From NCBI RefSeq assembly GCF_042643355.1, contig NZ_JBHRSS010000001.1, positions 372,001 through 436,000 of the forward strand: a stretch of 64,000 bases of DNA. The letters are read 5' to 3'. Below, piece after piece: positions 37,782-47,413 of this stretch. Each line of letters opens with the position of its first letter. Within the stretch, counting starts at the first letter, position 1. The position numbers and the translations under genes are program-made. The DNA is from Salinisphaera aquimarina (GTDB lineage Bacteria > Pseudomonadota > Gammaproteobacteria > Nevskiales > Salinisphaeraceae). The notes under the pieces are model-generated. The model had not been told where the DNA came from. It did no database searches and saw nothing but the letters and a program-made list of their open reading frames with translations.

Positions 37782-39469
37782 CGGGCAGCCTTCGGTATGG
37801 GGTCCTTGCCGTCGGGCGGACCGAAGATGAGGGCGTTCGGGTCGTTGCGCAGCGTACGTGCCAGCGGGGCGACATCGTCGAGTACGCGGTTCAGGCGATT
37901 CATCGACCGGTCGAGCTGATCGTAGGCCGGCGCGCCCTGCTGGAAACCGTCCAGCGTCTGCTGCAGTTGCGACAGCGACTCGCGGACCTCGCCGGGCAAC
38001 GCCCGGGTGTCGGAATCCGACAGCAGGCGGTTGATGCTGCGGGTGGCCTTGTGCAACTCGTCGAGCGTCGCGTTCGAGGTCTCGAGCGTGTGCTTGAGGT
38101 CGTTGACGATGGGCCGGACGTCGATGGCGTTGAGGCGATCCATCAGGCTCGACAGCTGCTGCTGGATGCTGGTGATGCTGCTGGGCACACTCGGAAACAC
38201 GGCGTAATCGCCGAGCGTGCTGGCCTGGTAATCGTCGCCGCCGTTCTCGAACTGCATGTCTATGAACATGGCGCCGGTCAGCAGATTGCCGGACTTGATG
38301 GTCGCGCGCAGGCCGTTCTTGAAGAACCGTTCCATGTTCTCCCGCCACTGCGCATCGCTCCAGTTCGACCAGCTGTTGGACGGACGTTGCGGCTCGATCG
38401 CGATGAGAACCGGTATCTTGAAATTCGAGTAGCGTTTGAAGTCGAAGTCGTCACGGAAGAACGGCACTTCCTCGACCGTGCCCACACGCAGGCCGCGATA
38501 TTCGACCGGCGCGCCGGGGCTCAGCCCGCGCACGGAATCGTCGAGCAGGATCACGTACTCGATCTTGTCGTCGAAGCGATCCTGTACCGCGGCGTTGCGG
38601 GTGGCATAGAGTTCGTAGTGGGCGCCATCCTGGGCCGGCTTGCCGTTTTCCACGCCGTCCGGCTGACCGAAGGTGACACCGCCGGCAAGTACGCTCTGGA
38701 TCGAACCCAACTGGACATCGACGCCGTCCGAGCCCAGGTGAAAATCGATCCCCGAGCGCAGCCAGAACTGGGTGGTATCGCTGACCAGCGTCGAGAACGG
38801 TTCGCGCACAAAGACCTGATAGTCCATGCGTTTCTTTTCGATGTTGAAATGGGTCGACTCGATCTGGCCCACGGTCTGGCCCTGGTAGATGATCGGGTCG
38901 CCCACGGCGAGCGAATTGTCGTTATCGCTGGTCAGGCTGAACGAAATGCCCGGCTCGTCGGTGGAAATAGCCGGCGCACTGTCGCGCACGTCGAATTCGT
39001 ATTGTTCGGTGTCGGAGCTGCCCGGCTGCAGCTGGATATAGGCGCCCGACAGAATCGTGCCCAGGCCACTGATGCCCTGGCGGCCGACCCGCGGCTTGAC
39101 GATCCAGAAGCGGCTGTCGGCGACCAGCAGATCGGCGGTGTCCGGGTCCATGCGCACGGTGACGATCGCGCCGTTGTAGTCGTCGGCCAGATGTACCTGC
39201 GTGACGTGGCCGACCTCCACGCTGCGCACCTTGACCTGCGTGCTGCCGGCCTCGATGCCGTCCGCGGTGGCCACTGCCAGCGTGATTTCCGGGCCCTTGG
39301 AGACGATGTTCTGATAGATCAGCCAGGCTCCGATCAGGGCGGCGCCCAAGGGAATCAGCCAGACCGGCGACAACCGCCCACGTTTCGGCCGGCTCAGCAC
39401 TGCAGCGTTATCTTGCGCCGCTGGCTCGTCTGCGTGCGCCTGTGTCTTGTGGTCAGTGGGTTCGCTCAT
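37778..39469 (-). CDS. pqiB: PqiB-type MCE protein
   Basis: A 563-residue periplasm-spanning protein with one N-terminal helix (about 31-50) and three MCE/MlaD domains (about 55-150, 170-240 and 290-400). GIEAGSTQVKVRSVEVGHVT opens the first. A helical region at 415-520 with repeated Leu and Gln would form the tunnel-forming helical stack. Transports lipids between membranes in family members. It overlaps pqiA and pqiC by four bases each. Confidence 0.94.
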   Translation of the reverse strand: MSEPTDHKTQAHADEPAAQDNAAVLSRPKRGRLSPVWLIPLGAALIGAWLIYQNIVSKGPEITLAVATADGIEAGSTQVKVRSVEVGHVTQVHLADDYNGAIVTVRMDPDTADLLVADSRFWIVKPRVGRQGISGLGTILSGAYIQLQPGSSDTEQYEFDVRDSAPAISTDEPGISFSLTSDNDNSLAVGDPIIYQGQTVGQIESTHFNIEKKRMDYQVFVREPFSTLVSDTTQFWLRSGIDFHLGSDGVDVQLGSIQSVLAGGVTFGQPDGVENGKPAQDGAHYELYATRNAAVQDRFDDKIEYVILLDDSVRGLSPGAPVEYRGLRVGTVEEVPFFRDDFDFKRYSNFKIPVLIAIEPQRPSNSWSNWSDAQWRENMERFFKNGLRATIKSGNLLTGAMFIDMQFENGGDDYQASTLGDYAVFPSVPSSITSIQQQLSSLMDRLNAIDVRPIVNDLKHTLETSNATLDELHKATRSINRLLSDSDTRALPGEVRESLSQLQQTLDGFQQGAPAYDQLDRSMNRLNRVLDDVAPLARTLRNDPNALIFGPPDGKDPIPKAAR

Positions 39470-40776
39470 TCAGGGGCAACGGGGTGGTCGGGGCGAAAGC
39501 GCGGGTTGCTGTCGCTGTGATCCGCGGGTCGCCACAGCAGACGGGTGTCGAAGGTCAGCGCGGCAATCATGGTGATGACCACGACCGCCGCAAACGATAG
39601 CGCCGCCGGGCCGGGGTGGATTGCCATGAGCGCCCCGGCCTGGACCAGCGAACCGAGTATGGCGACCACGAACACATCGATCATCGACCAGCGGCCAATC
39701 TTTTCGGTAATCCGGTACAGCCGGGTCTTGTCGAGCGCATTGCGATACCAGCCGAACTGGGCGGCCAGGCACAGCCAGGCCATTGCCACGATCTTGCTGA
39801 TCGGTACGACAATACTGGCCACGAAGATCACCAGCGCGATCGGCCAGGAGCCGGCCGCCGCCAGATGGACCACGCCACCGATGATGGTCTGGGGCTCGGC
39901 TTCGCCCAGCGTCACGGTCGACAGGATCGGATAGACATTGGCCGGAATGTACAGGATCAGCGCCGCCACCAGTAGTGCCCAAGTCAATTGCACACGATCG
40001 GCACCGTGGCTCCAGTGTCTTTTCCTGCAACGCGGGCAGCGATGCGCCGGATTGATCAGGAACGGCGTATCACAGGCGTGGCAGACCATCAGCCGCTGGC
40101 TTTCGCCGCTGCGCTCATAGTCCAGACGCGCGACGACATGGGCGTCGAGCACGCCCTGCGGGGCGATGCCGTCCCAGAGCGTGATCCAGTCGACCAGCGT
40201 GAAGGTACGGATCAGCAGCAGCGAATAGACACAGAACGCAATGAACGACGCCCCGATATGAATATCGGCCAGCGCTATGATCTTGATCAATGCCACCAGC
40301 ACGCCAACGATGAACACATCCGACATCAGCCAGGGCTCGAGCGGGCGCAGAATACGGGCCAACACGATCGCGCCGGGCAGTCGGGCGCCGGCCCGCACGC
40401 CCAGGCACAGATAGATCAACGCGAACAGATAGAGCGCGGGCAGACCGACGGTGGTGGCCAGCAGCAGGATCGCCAGCGACGGATAGTGGTAACCGAGCAG
40501 GGACTGGGCGGCGTCGAGAAACGACATCGTGTGGCCGATACCGCGGGTCGAGAAGCTCAGGAAATCGAAGGCGAAAACCAGGCCGAGCATGATCGCGGCG
40601 GCCAGCGCCCAGGCCAGCGTGCGTTGGACGTCGCGCTGGGCGGCGGGGGCGACATGGTGATGACAGCGCGGGCAATGGGCCGATTCGCCCGGTGCGCGCT
40701 GCGGCAGGGTCATGAGCCGGTCGCACTGCCGGCACAGCAGTACGCGTGAAGAGGCGGGCGCGTTTGCAGTACTCAT
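39466..40776 (-). CDS. pqiA: PqiA-type inner-membrane protein with zinc ribbons
   Basis: A 436-residue protein with two repeats, each made of a zinc-ribbon (CRQCDRLM with CPRCHHH; CHACDTPF with CPRCRKRH) and four hydrophobic helices. This is the PqiA/YebS family of lipid transport partners of PqiB. It is the first gene of pqiABC, about 65 bases after gltA with no clear terminator between them. Confidence 0.93.
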   Translation of the reverse strand: MSTANAPASSRVLLCRQCDRLMTLPQRAPGESAHCPRCHHHVAPAAQRDVQRTLAWALAAAIMLGLVFAFDFLSFSTRGIGHTMSFLDAAQSLLGYHYPSLAILLLATTVGLPALYLFALIYLCLGVRAGARLPGAIVLARILRPLEPWLMSDVFIVGVLVALIKIIALADIHIGASFIAFCVYSLLLIRTFTLVDWITLWDGIAPQGVLDAHVVARLDYERSGESQRLMVCHACDTPFLINPAHRCPRCRKRHWSHGADRVQLTWALLVAALILYIPANVYPILSTVTLGEAEPQTIIGGVVHLAAAGSWPIALVIFVASIVVPISKIVAMAWLCLAAQFGWYRNALDKTRLYRITEKIGRWSMIDVFVVAILGSLVQAGALMAIHPGPAALSFAAVVVITMIAALTFDTRLLWRPADHSDSNPRFRPDHPVAPE

Positions 40777-40840
40777 CTGTGCCCCTCCGCGCCGGTCGAA
40801 AACGGCGCAGACGGCGGGTGCCGCCCGCGCCGTGTCTGCT

Positions 40841-42136
40841 TCAGCGCTTGTCGATATTGATGTAGTCGCGCAGTTCGTAACCGGTGTAGACCTGACGCGG
40901 ACGCGCGATGCGCATGCCGGGGTCGGCCATCATTTCCGACCAGTGCGCGGCCCAGCCGACAGTACGCGCGATCGCGAACATGGGCGTGAACATGTTGATC
41001 GGAATACCCAGCGCCTGGTAGATGATGCCGGAATAGAAATCCACGTTCGGATACAGCTTGCGCTCGATGAAGTAGTCGTCTTCCAGGGCGATGCGCTCGA
41101 GTTCCAGGGCCAGCTCGAACAACTTGTTGTTCTGCATGCCGAAGTGCTCGAGGATCTCGTGGCAGTAGCCACGGATGATCGTGGCGCGCGGGTCGAAGTT
41201 CTTGTAGACCCGATGACCGAAGCCCATCAGACGGAACGGATCGTCCTTGTCCTTGGCTTTCTCCACGTACTTGCCGACCTGCGACACGTCGCCGATCTGG
41301 CTGAGCATGTTGAGCACCGCCTCGTTGGCACCGCCATGCGCCGGCCCCCAGAGCGCGGCGATGCCGGTGGAGATCGCGGCGTAGGGGTTGGCGCCGGTGG
41401 AGCCGGCCATGCGCACGGTCGAGGTGGACGCGTTCTGCTCGTGATCGGCGTGCAGAATGAACAGCACGTCCAGCGCCTTGGCGGCCACCGGGTCGATCTC
41501 GTATTCCTCGGCCGGCACGGCAAAGCACATGCGCAGGAAGTTCGAGGCGTAGTCGAGATGGTTCTTGGGCCCGATCTTGGGCTGGCCGATCGAGTGCTTG
41601 TAGGCGGCGGCCGCGATCGTGGGCATCTTGGCGATCATGCGGCGCGCGAAGATCTCGCGATGCTCGGGGTTATTGACATCGGTGGTGTCGTGATAGAACG
41701 CTGACAGCGAACCGACGATGCCCGTGAGCATGGCCATCGGGTGGGCGTCGTAGTGGAAGCCGTCGTAGAACTTCACCAGCGACTCGTTGAGCATCGTGTG
41801 ATGCGTGATCGCATCGCGGAACTCATCCATTTCCGGCGCGTTCGGCAACTCGCCGTTGAGCAGCAGGTAACAGACTTCCAGAAAGCTGGATTTCTCGGCC
41901 AACTGATCGACCGGATAGCCGCGATACATCAGGATGCCGTTCTCACCGTCGATGAAGGTGATATCGGAGGTGCAACTGCAGGTCGCGGTGAACGCCGGAT
42001 CGTAGGTGAACACGCCCTGCTTGGTGTTGAGCCCGCGCACATCGACAGCAGGGGTGCCGAGGCTGCCCTCGATCACCGGCAGTTCGGTGGTGTTGTCGTT
42101 GCTCGGATTATTCAGCGTAAAGGCTTTCTCGGTCAT
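40841..42136 (-). CDS. gltA: Citrate synthase (type II)
   Basis: Condenses oxaloacetate and acetyl-CoA. The 431-residue enzyme shows HADHEQNASTSTVRMAGST and GFGHRVYKNFDPRA with the catalytic His residues, and an N-terminal beta domain with FTATCSCTSDITFIDG as in the NADH-sensitive hexameric Gram-negative type. A GGGAG ribosome site precedes ATG 42136. It follows the malic enzyme gene after 36 bases. Confidence 0.97.
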   Translation of the reverse strand: MTEKAFTLNNPSNDNTTELPVIEGSLGTPAVDVRGLNTKQGVFTYDPAFTATCSCTSDITFIDGENGILMYRGYPVDQLAEKSSFLEVCYLLLNGELPNAPEMDEFRDAITHHTMLNESLVKFYDGFHYDAHPMAMLTGIVGSLSAFYHDTTDVNNPEHREIFARRMIAKMPTIAAAAYKHSIGQPKIGPKNHLDYASNFLRMCFAVPAEEYEIDPVAAKALDVLFILHADHEQNASTSTVRMAGSTGANPYAAISTGIAALWGPAHGGANEAVLNMLSQIGDVSQVGKYVEKAKDKDDPFRLMGFGHRVYKNFDPRATIIRGYCHEILEHFGMQNNKLFELALELERIALEDDYFIERKLYPNVDFYSGIIYQALGIPINMFTPMFAIARTVGWAAHWSEMMADPGMRIARPRQVYTGYELRDYINIDKR

Positions 42137-42172
42137 CTACGATCTCCCGGTTTTTGCCCGCAGTGAACTGGA

Positions 42173-43444
42173 TCAGTCCGTGGTGGCGTCGACCACCGGC
42201 TGCGGATAATGCGAAGGGTATTCGGTGCGTGCCACGCCGGTTTCGATCGCGGCAGTCGCGACGGCGGGCGGTATGAAATCGATCAGGCGCGGATCAAACG
42301 GGCTCGGAATGATGTAATCCGGTCCGAACGCCATCTGCTTCTGATCATGCGCTTCCAGCACGCTGTTGGGAACGGCCTGGCGTGCCAGTTCGCCCATGGC
42401 GCGCGCGGCCGCCACGCACATCTGCATGTTGATGCGCCGGGCGCGCACATCCAGCGCGCCGCGGAAGATATACGGAAAACCGAGAACGTTGTTGACCTGG
42501 TTCGGGTAGTCGCTGCGCCCGGTGGCCATGATCAGGTCGTCACGTACGCTCTTGGCGTCTTCGGGGCTGATCTCGGGATTCGGGTTGGACAGGGCGAATA
42601 CCACCGGTTTGGCCGGCATCGATTTGATCTGCGCTTTCGAGACGGTGTCGGGGCCCGACAATCCGACGAACACATCGGCCTGGGCCATGGCGTCATCGAC
42701 CGTGCGCAGGTCGGTCTTGGTGGCGAACTGGGCCTTCTGCTCGGACAGGTCGTCGCGATCGGAATGGATCACGCCCTTGCTGTCGCACATGAATACATTT
42801 TCGAGCTGTGCACCCATCTCGAGCAGCAGCTTCATCGAGGCCACGCCGGCGGCGCCCGCGCCCATGCATACGATCCTGGCGTCGGCCAGCGTCTTGCCCT
42901 GCAGTTCCAGCGCGTTGATCAGTCCGGCGGCCACGATGATGGCGGTGCCGTGCTGGTCGTCGTGAAAGACCGGGATATCCAGGCGCTCGATCAGCGTCTG
43001 CTCGATCTCGAAGCAGTGCGGGGCGGCGATATCCTCGAGATTGATGCCACCGAAAGTCGGCGCGATGCGCACCACGGTTTCGATGAATTCCTTGGGGTCC
43101 TCGGTGTCGAGTTCGATATCGAAGACGTTGACGTCTGCGAACTTCTTGAACAGGACCGCCTTGCCTTCCATGACCGGCTTGCTAGCCAGCGCACCGGTGT
43201 TGCCCAGCCCCAGCGTCGCGGTGCCGTTGCTGATCACGGCGACGAGATTGCCCTTGGAAGTGTAGAGATAGGCATCTTCGGGATTGTCGCGAATCGCCTT
43301 GACCGGCTCGGCCACGCCCGGCGTATACGCCAGCGACAACTCACCGTAGGTCGTGAAAGGCTTGGTTACCGAAATCGCCAGCTTCCCCGGTTTGGGTTTG
43401 GCGTGATAGTCCAGAGCTTCCTGTTTGCGCGAGTAGTCGGCCAT
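42173..43444 (-). CDS. NAD(P)-dependent malic enzyme, short form
   Basis: Decarboxylates malate to pyruvate. The 423-residue protein has VISNGTATLGLGNTGALASK, HDDQHGTA with metal ligands, and the dinucleotide fingerprint VCMGAGAAGVASMKLL. It corresponds to the catalytic half of MaeB and lacks the C-terminal phosphotransacetylase-like domain of the 750-residue enzymes. Cofactor preference cannot be read with certainty. It lies upstream of gltA on the same strand, so both may be co-transcribed around the TCA-cycle node. Confidence 0.94.
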   Translation of the reverse strand: MADYSRKQEALDYHAKPKPGKLAISVTKPFTTYGELSLAYTPGVAEPVKAIRDNPEDAYLYTSKGNLVAVISNGTATLGLGNTGALASKPVMEGKAVLFKKFADVNVFDIELDTEDPKEFIETVVRIAPTFGGINLEDIAAPHCFEIEQTLIERLDIPVFHDDQHGTAIIVAAGLINALELQGKTLADARIVCMGAGAAGVASMKLLLEMGAQLENVFMCDSKGVIHSDRDDLSEQKAQFATKTDLRTVDDAMAQADVFVGLSGPDTVSKAQIKSMPAKPVVFALSNPNPEISPEDAKSVRDDLIMATGRSDYPNQVNNVLGFPYIFRGALDVRARRINMQMCVAAARAMGELARQAVPNSVLEAHDQKQMAFGPDYIIPSPFDPRLIDFIPPAVATAAIETGVARTEYPSHYPQPVVDATTD

Positions 43445-43684
43445 GCAGAGTGCGTCGTGTCCGGCGAATCGGCGCTGCAGTGCACAATGCGTGCCGCAGG
43501 CCAGGATAATCGAATAGGCGAGTATACCGGCGCGGCCGCGTCGCGACTAGCGAACGGCCCCGAGCATCAGCCGTTGGCGCGTCGCCAGCGGGCGTTGGCC
43601 GATACGCGACAATCAACGCGCCAGGCCGTCAACGCCTGGTCGCACCGTGTCGGCCCGCGTTGCACTGCAGTGGATGCGATCGCG

Positions 43685-43873
43685 TCAGTCGTTTTCCGGG
43701 CGCGCGTCGATTCCGGCCAGGCCGCCTTCGCTGTCGACGTCGACTATCAGCTCGATCGGCTGGCAGCAGACGAAACAATCCTCGACATATCGCTGCGGGC
43801 CGGCGGAACAGTCGACGAGGACAGTGATCGTCTCGCCGCAATAAGGGCAGGTGACGGCGGCTTCTTCAAGCAT
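43685..43873 (-). CDS. CPXCG motif zinc-ribbon protein
   Basis: A 62-residue acidic protein with CPYCG and CFVCCQP, the metal-binding pattern of the small CPXCG family. It overlaps the hemW stop by eight bases. Function unknown; the family is often found near oxidative-metabolism genes. Confidence 0.85.
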   Translation of the reverse strand: MLEEAAVTCPYCGETITVLVDCSAGPQRYVEDCFVCCQPIELIVDVDSEGGLAGIDARPEND

Positions 43874-45083
43874 GGTCGGGCGCCTCGTCTGCCGGGTCCG
43901 GAACGAGTTCCGCCAGAATTGAATCGAGGAAATACCAGCCGCGTTCGGTGGCGGCGAGGTGGTCGTCGTGCACAGCCAGCAGGCCGTCGTCGCACGGTGT
44001 GGTCAGATGGGCGAGCAGCTGGTCCCAGTCCAGTCCAGTCCGGCTTTCGTAGTCGTGGCGGGACAGGCCCTGCCGCCGTCGCAGCGCGCCCAGCAGGCAT
44101 TCGAAGCGAGCATCGTCCGCAGTCAGCTCGCGTGTCTCGGCAATCGAGACCGGCTGACCGGCCGCGCTCATATAGCCGGTGGGCCAGCGCACGCGCGCAG
44201 TGCGTTCGATGATGCCGTCGGCGCGGGTGCGCTTGCCGTGGGCGCCGGCGCCCACGCCCAGATAATCGCCGAAGCGCCAGTAGTTGTCGTTATGCCGGCA
44301 GGCCGCGCCGGGCTTCGCCCAGGCCGAGACTTCATATTGCACATGGCCGGCGGCGATCAGGCGTTCGCGGGCCGCCTCGAAGATATCGGCGACGCTGTCG
44401 TCGGGCGGCAGTGCCGGCGGATGCTTGTAGAACGGCGTATTGGGTTCGAGGGTGAGCTGGTAATAGGAAATATGTCCGGGATCGAGGGCGATGATCTGGT
44501 CGACGTCGGCCATGGCCGTTTCCAGAGTCTGTCCCGGCAGGCCGAACATGAGGTCGCAATTCAAGCGGTCGAAGCCGGCCTGCTGAGCATCGTCTATCGC
44601 GGACAGCGCTTCGGCGGCGCCGTGGATCCGGCCGAGCGCCTTGAGACAGTCGTCATTCAGGCTCTGGATGCCCAGCGACAGGCGATTGACCCCGGCTGCG
44701 CGCAGATCGGCAAACCGCGAGCGTTCGGTGGTGCCGGGATTGGCCTCGAGCGTGATCTCGCAGTCGCGGCTGAGCCCCGGGCCGGCATCGAGCGCGGCCA
44801 GGATACGGGCGATCGATGCGGGCGCGAACAGGCTCGGCGTGCCGCCGCCGAAGAACACGGTATCGATAGGGCGCGGCTCGTCGGCTCTTGCCAGTGTCCA
44901 GTCGGCGAGCAGGGCGTCGACATAGGCGGTTTCCGGCAGCGTATCCGGCGCCCGATGCGAGTTGAAATCACAGTAGGGGCATTTGCGCACGCACCAGGGC
45001 AGGTGGACATAGACCGACAGCGGTATCCCGGTCCGGTCGGCGCGCGCGGGCTGTGTCGCGGCGGAGATCTCAGCCGTCGGCAC
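43866..45083 (-). CDS. hemW: Radical SAM haem chaperone HemW
   Basis: A 405-residue radical SAM protein with YVHLPWCVRKCPYCDF (Cys31, Cys35 and Cys38 from the GTG), FFGGGTPSLF and LEANPGT. The C-terminal HemW domain contains NYWRFGDYLGVGAGAHG. HemW delivers haem to respiratory enzymes and is often mislabelled as coproporphyrinogen oxidase. No ATG exists at the right position; GTG 45083 overlaps rdgB by 14 bases and gives the normal length. Sits with rdgB and rph as usual. Confidence 0.93.
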   Translation of the reverse strand: MPTAEISAATQPARADRTGIPLSVYVHLPWCVRKCPYCDFNSHRAPDTLPETAYVDALLADWTLARADEPRPIDTVFFGGGTPSLFAPASIARILAALDAGPGLSRDCEITLEANPGTTERSRFADLRAAGVNRLSLGIQSLNDDCLKALGRIHGAAEALSAIDDAQQAGFDRLNCDLMFGLPGQTLETAMADVDQIIALDPGHISYYQLTLEPNTPFYKHPPALPPDDSVADIFEAARERLIAAGHVQYEVSAWAKPGAACRHNDNYWRFGDYLGVGAGAHGKRTRADGIIERTARVRWPTGYMSAAGQPVSIAETRELTADDARFECLLGALRRRQGLSRHDYESRTGLDWDQLLAHLTTPCDDGLLAVHDDHLAATERGWYFLDSILAELVPDPADEAPDHA

Positions 45084-45675
45084 GCAGTTGCTCGATAAGA
45101 CGCTGCATGGCCCGGCCGCGGTGGCTGATCGCATTCTTGCGTGCCGGCGCCAGTTCGCCGGCACTGGCACGCTCTTCGGCGACCCAGAACAGCGGGTCGT
45201 AGCCGAAGCCGCCGTCGCCGCGCGGCGCGCGCAGAATCGAACCACGCCAGATGCCGTGGGCGATGAAGGGTGCCGGGTCACGCGCGCCGCGGGTGGCGGC
45301 GAGACAGCAATGAAAGGCCGCGCCCCGTTCGGCGTCGACCACGTTGGCAAGCCGTTCCAGCAGCAGTCGGTTGTTGGCCGCATCGTCGCCGTGGGTGCCG
45401 GCATAGCGCGCCGAATGAACCCCCGGCGCGCCATCCAGGGCATCGACTGCAAGCCCGGAATCGTCCGCGATCGCGGGCAGGCCGGTATGGGCAGCGGCAT
45501 GACGGGCCTTGATCAGGGCGTTGTCGACGAACCCGATGCCGGTCTCCTCGGCCTCGGGCACGTCGAAATCGCTCTGGGCGACCAGGTCAATGGCCAGCGG
45601 CGCCAACAGCGCGCGCATCTCGGCGAGCTTGCCGGCGTTGCCGGAGGCCAGCACCCAGCGCGTTGCCGTGCTCAT
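45070..45675 (-). CDS. rdgB: XTP/dITP pyrophosphatase RdgB
   Basis: House-cleaning enzyme that removes deaminated purine nucleotides. The 201-residue Ham1-fold protein has WVLASGNAGKLAEMRALL at the N-terminus, IADDSGLAVDALDGAPGVHSA, and FGYDPLFW with SHRGRA at the end. Its ATG is three bases after the rph stop. Confidence 0.96.
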   Translation of the reverse strand: MSTATRWVLASGNAGKLAEMRALLAPLAIDLVAQSDFDVPEAEETGIGFVDNALIKARHAAAHTGLPAIADDSGLAVDALDGAPGVHSARYAGTHGDDAANNRLLLERLANVVDAERGAAFHCCLAATRGARDPAPFIAHGIWRGSILRAPRGDGGFGYDPLFWVAEERASAGELAPARKNAISHRGRAMQRLIEQLRADG

Positions 45676-45678
45676 GGA

Positions 45679-46398
45679 TCAGGCGCGCGCGGCGCGCTGG
45701 GCCTCGAGCAGTTCGCCGATGCCTTTTTCGGCATGGCCGAGCAGGGCGTCGAGTTCGTCGCGCTTGAAGGCATGGCCCTCGGCCGTGCCCTGGATCTCGA
45801 TGAAACCGCCGGCTTCATTCATGACCACGTTCATATCGGTTTCGGCCTGCGAGTCTTCGGCATAGTCGAGATCGAGTACCGGGGTGCCGTCGAAGATGCC
45901 TACCGACACCGCGGCGATCTGGCCGTGGATCGGATTGCTCTTGAGCTTGCCGGATCGGGTCAGCGAATCCATGGCGTCGAGCAGGGCGATATAGCCGCCG
46001 GTGATCGACGCGGTCCGGGTGCCGCCATCGGCCTGGATGACATCACAGTCGACGGTGATCGTGCGGCTGCCGAGCGCGTTCATGTCCACGACGGCGCGCA
46101 GGCTGCGTCCGATCAGGCGCTGGATCTCGACCGTGCGCCCGCCTTGCTTGCCGCGTGCGGCTTCGCGGCCATTACGGCTGCCGGTGGCGCCCGGCAGCAT
46201 GCCGTATTCGGCGGTCAGCCAGCCGGTGTTCTGGCCGCGCAGCCACGGCGGGACGCGCTCTTCGACGCTCGCGGTGCAGATCACGCGGGTGTCGCCGAAG
46301 CTCACGAGGACGGAACCCGCTGCGTGCTTGGTAAAATTGCGCTCGAAATGCACGGCGCGCAATTCATCGGGTGCTCGGCCGCTGGGTCGCGTGGTCAA
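45679..46398 (-). CDS. rph: Ribonuclease PH
   Basis: A phosphorolytic 3'-5' exonuclease that trims tRNA. The 239-residue protein aligns over its full length with E. coli Rph (GRAPDELRAVHFERNF, then TAEYGMLPGATGSRNGREAA, KQGGRTVEIQRLIGRSLRA). The start appears to be TTG 46398 (reading TTRPSGR), with GAGG seven bases upstream. The frame stays open to 46632 but is unrelated there. Divergent from yicC, as in relatives. Confidence 0.95.
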   Translation of the reverse strand: MTTRPSGRAPDELRAVHFERNFTKHAAGSVLVSFGDTRVICTASVEERVPPWLRGQNTGWLTAEYGMLPGATGSRNGREAARGKQGGRTVEIQRLIGRSLRAVVDMNALGSRTITVDCDVIQADGGTRTASITGGYIALLDAMDSLTRSGKLKSNPIHGQIAAVSVGIFDGTPVLDLDYAEDSQAETDMNVVMNEAGGFIEIQGTAEGHAFKRDELDALLGHAEKGIGELLEAQRAARA

Positions 46399-46549
46399 GG
46401 TTCTGCCTCGTCGGATCGATCTTGAATGGGGCGCAGAGTGTACCAGCGCCGGCCTGTCGACCCCGTGCCGGCGCCGGTGCTGCTGTTGACGCCGCCAGCT
46501 ATGCGATACTGCGCCGCCAGCCCGAGACCCAACCGATACAGGCAGGCCC

Positions 46550-47413
46550 ATGACCCGCAGCATGACCGGATTCGCACGCAGCCAGGCCCAGGGTGACTGG
46601 GGAGAGCTCGTCTGGGAACTGCGCAGCGTCAATCACCGTTATCTCGATATTCATCTGCGTCTGCCCGAATCGCTGCGCGCGCTCGAGCCCGCGGTGCGTG
46701 AAGCCGTGGGCAAGCAGCTGTCGCGCGGCAAGATCGACGTCAGCGTCAAGCTGGCCGCGGCCGATGCCAGCCAGACCATCGAGATCGACCACGATCGCCT
46801 CGAAGCGCTCGCCCAGGCGCTGTCCGACGTGCGCTCGACGGTGATCGATTGTCGGGCGCCGGACGCGCTGCGGCTGCTGACTTTCCCCGGCGTCCAGCGT
46901 GAGGCCGAGGGCGATACCGATGCGCTCAACCGGGACGCGCTGGCCGCGCTCGGCGATGCGCTGGCGCAGCTGCAGGCCACGCGCGCCGAAGAGGGCGAAC
47001 GCCTGGCCGCGTTGCTGCGCGAGCGTGCCCGGCTGATCGCCGAGCACGCCGACGCAGCGGCCGCGCGCCTGCCGCAGGTCAAGCAAGCCTGGTACGACAA
47101 ACTGCACGCCCGGCTGGCCGAGCTCGACGTGGAGACCGATCCGGCACGCCTGGAACAGGAACTCATCTTCACCACCCAGCGCATGGATGTGGCCGAGGAA
47201 CTCGACCGGCTGCACAGCCATGTCACCGCGCTGGATCAGGCGCTGGCCAAGAACGAGCCGGTCGGCCGGCGGTTGGATTTCCTCATGCAGGAGTTCAACC
47301 GCGAAGCCAATACCCTGGGCTCCAAGTCCCAGGACGCGCAGCTGACCGCGCACGCGCTCGAAATGAAGGTGCTCATCGAACAGATGCGCGAACAGGTCCA
47401 GAACATAGAGTAG
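46550..47413 (+). CDS. yicC: YicC-family endoribonuclease
   Basis: A 287-residue protein starting MTRSMTGFARSQAQGDWGEL and ending with NREANTLGSKSQDAQLTAHAL, the two conserved ends of the YicC family. Recent work treats YicC/YloC as a ribonuclease acting on small RNAs. It is divergent from rph. Its TAG overlaps the gmk GTG by one base. Confidence 0.95.
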   Translation: MTRSMTGFARSQAQGDWGELVWELRSVNHRYLDIHLRLPESLRALEPAVREAVGKQLSRGKIDVSVKLAAADASQTIEIDHDRLEALAQALSDVRSTVIDCRAPDALRLLTFPGVQREAEGDTDALNRDALAALGDALAQLQATRAEEGERLAALLRERARLIAEHADAAAARLPQVKQAWYDKLHARLAELDVETDPARLEQELIFTTQRMDVAEELDRLHSHVTALDQALAKNEPVGRRLDFLMQEFNREANTLGSKSQDAQLTAHALEMKVLIEQMREQVQNIE

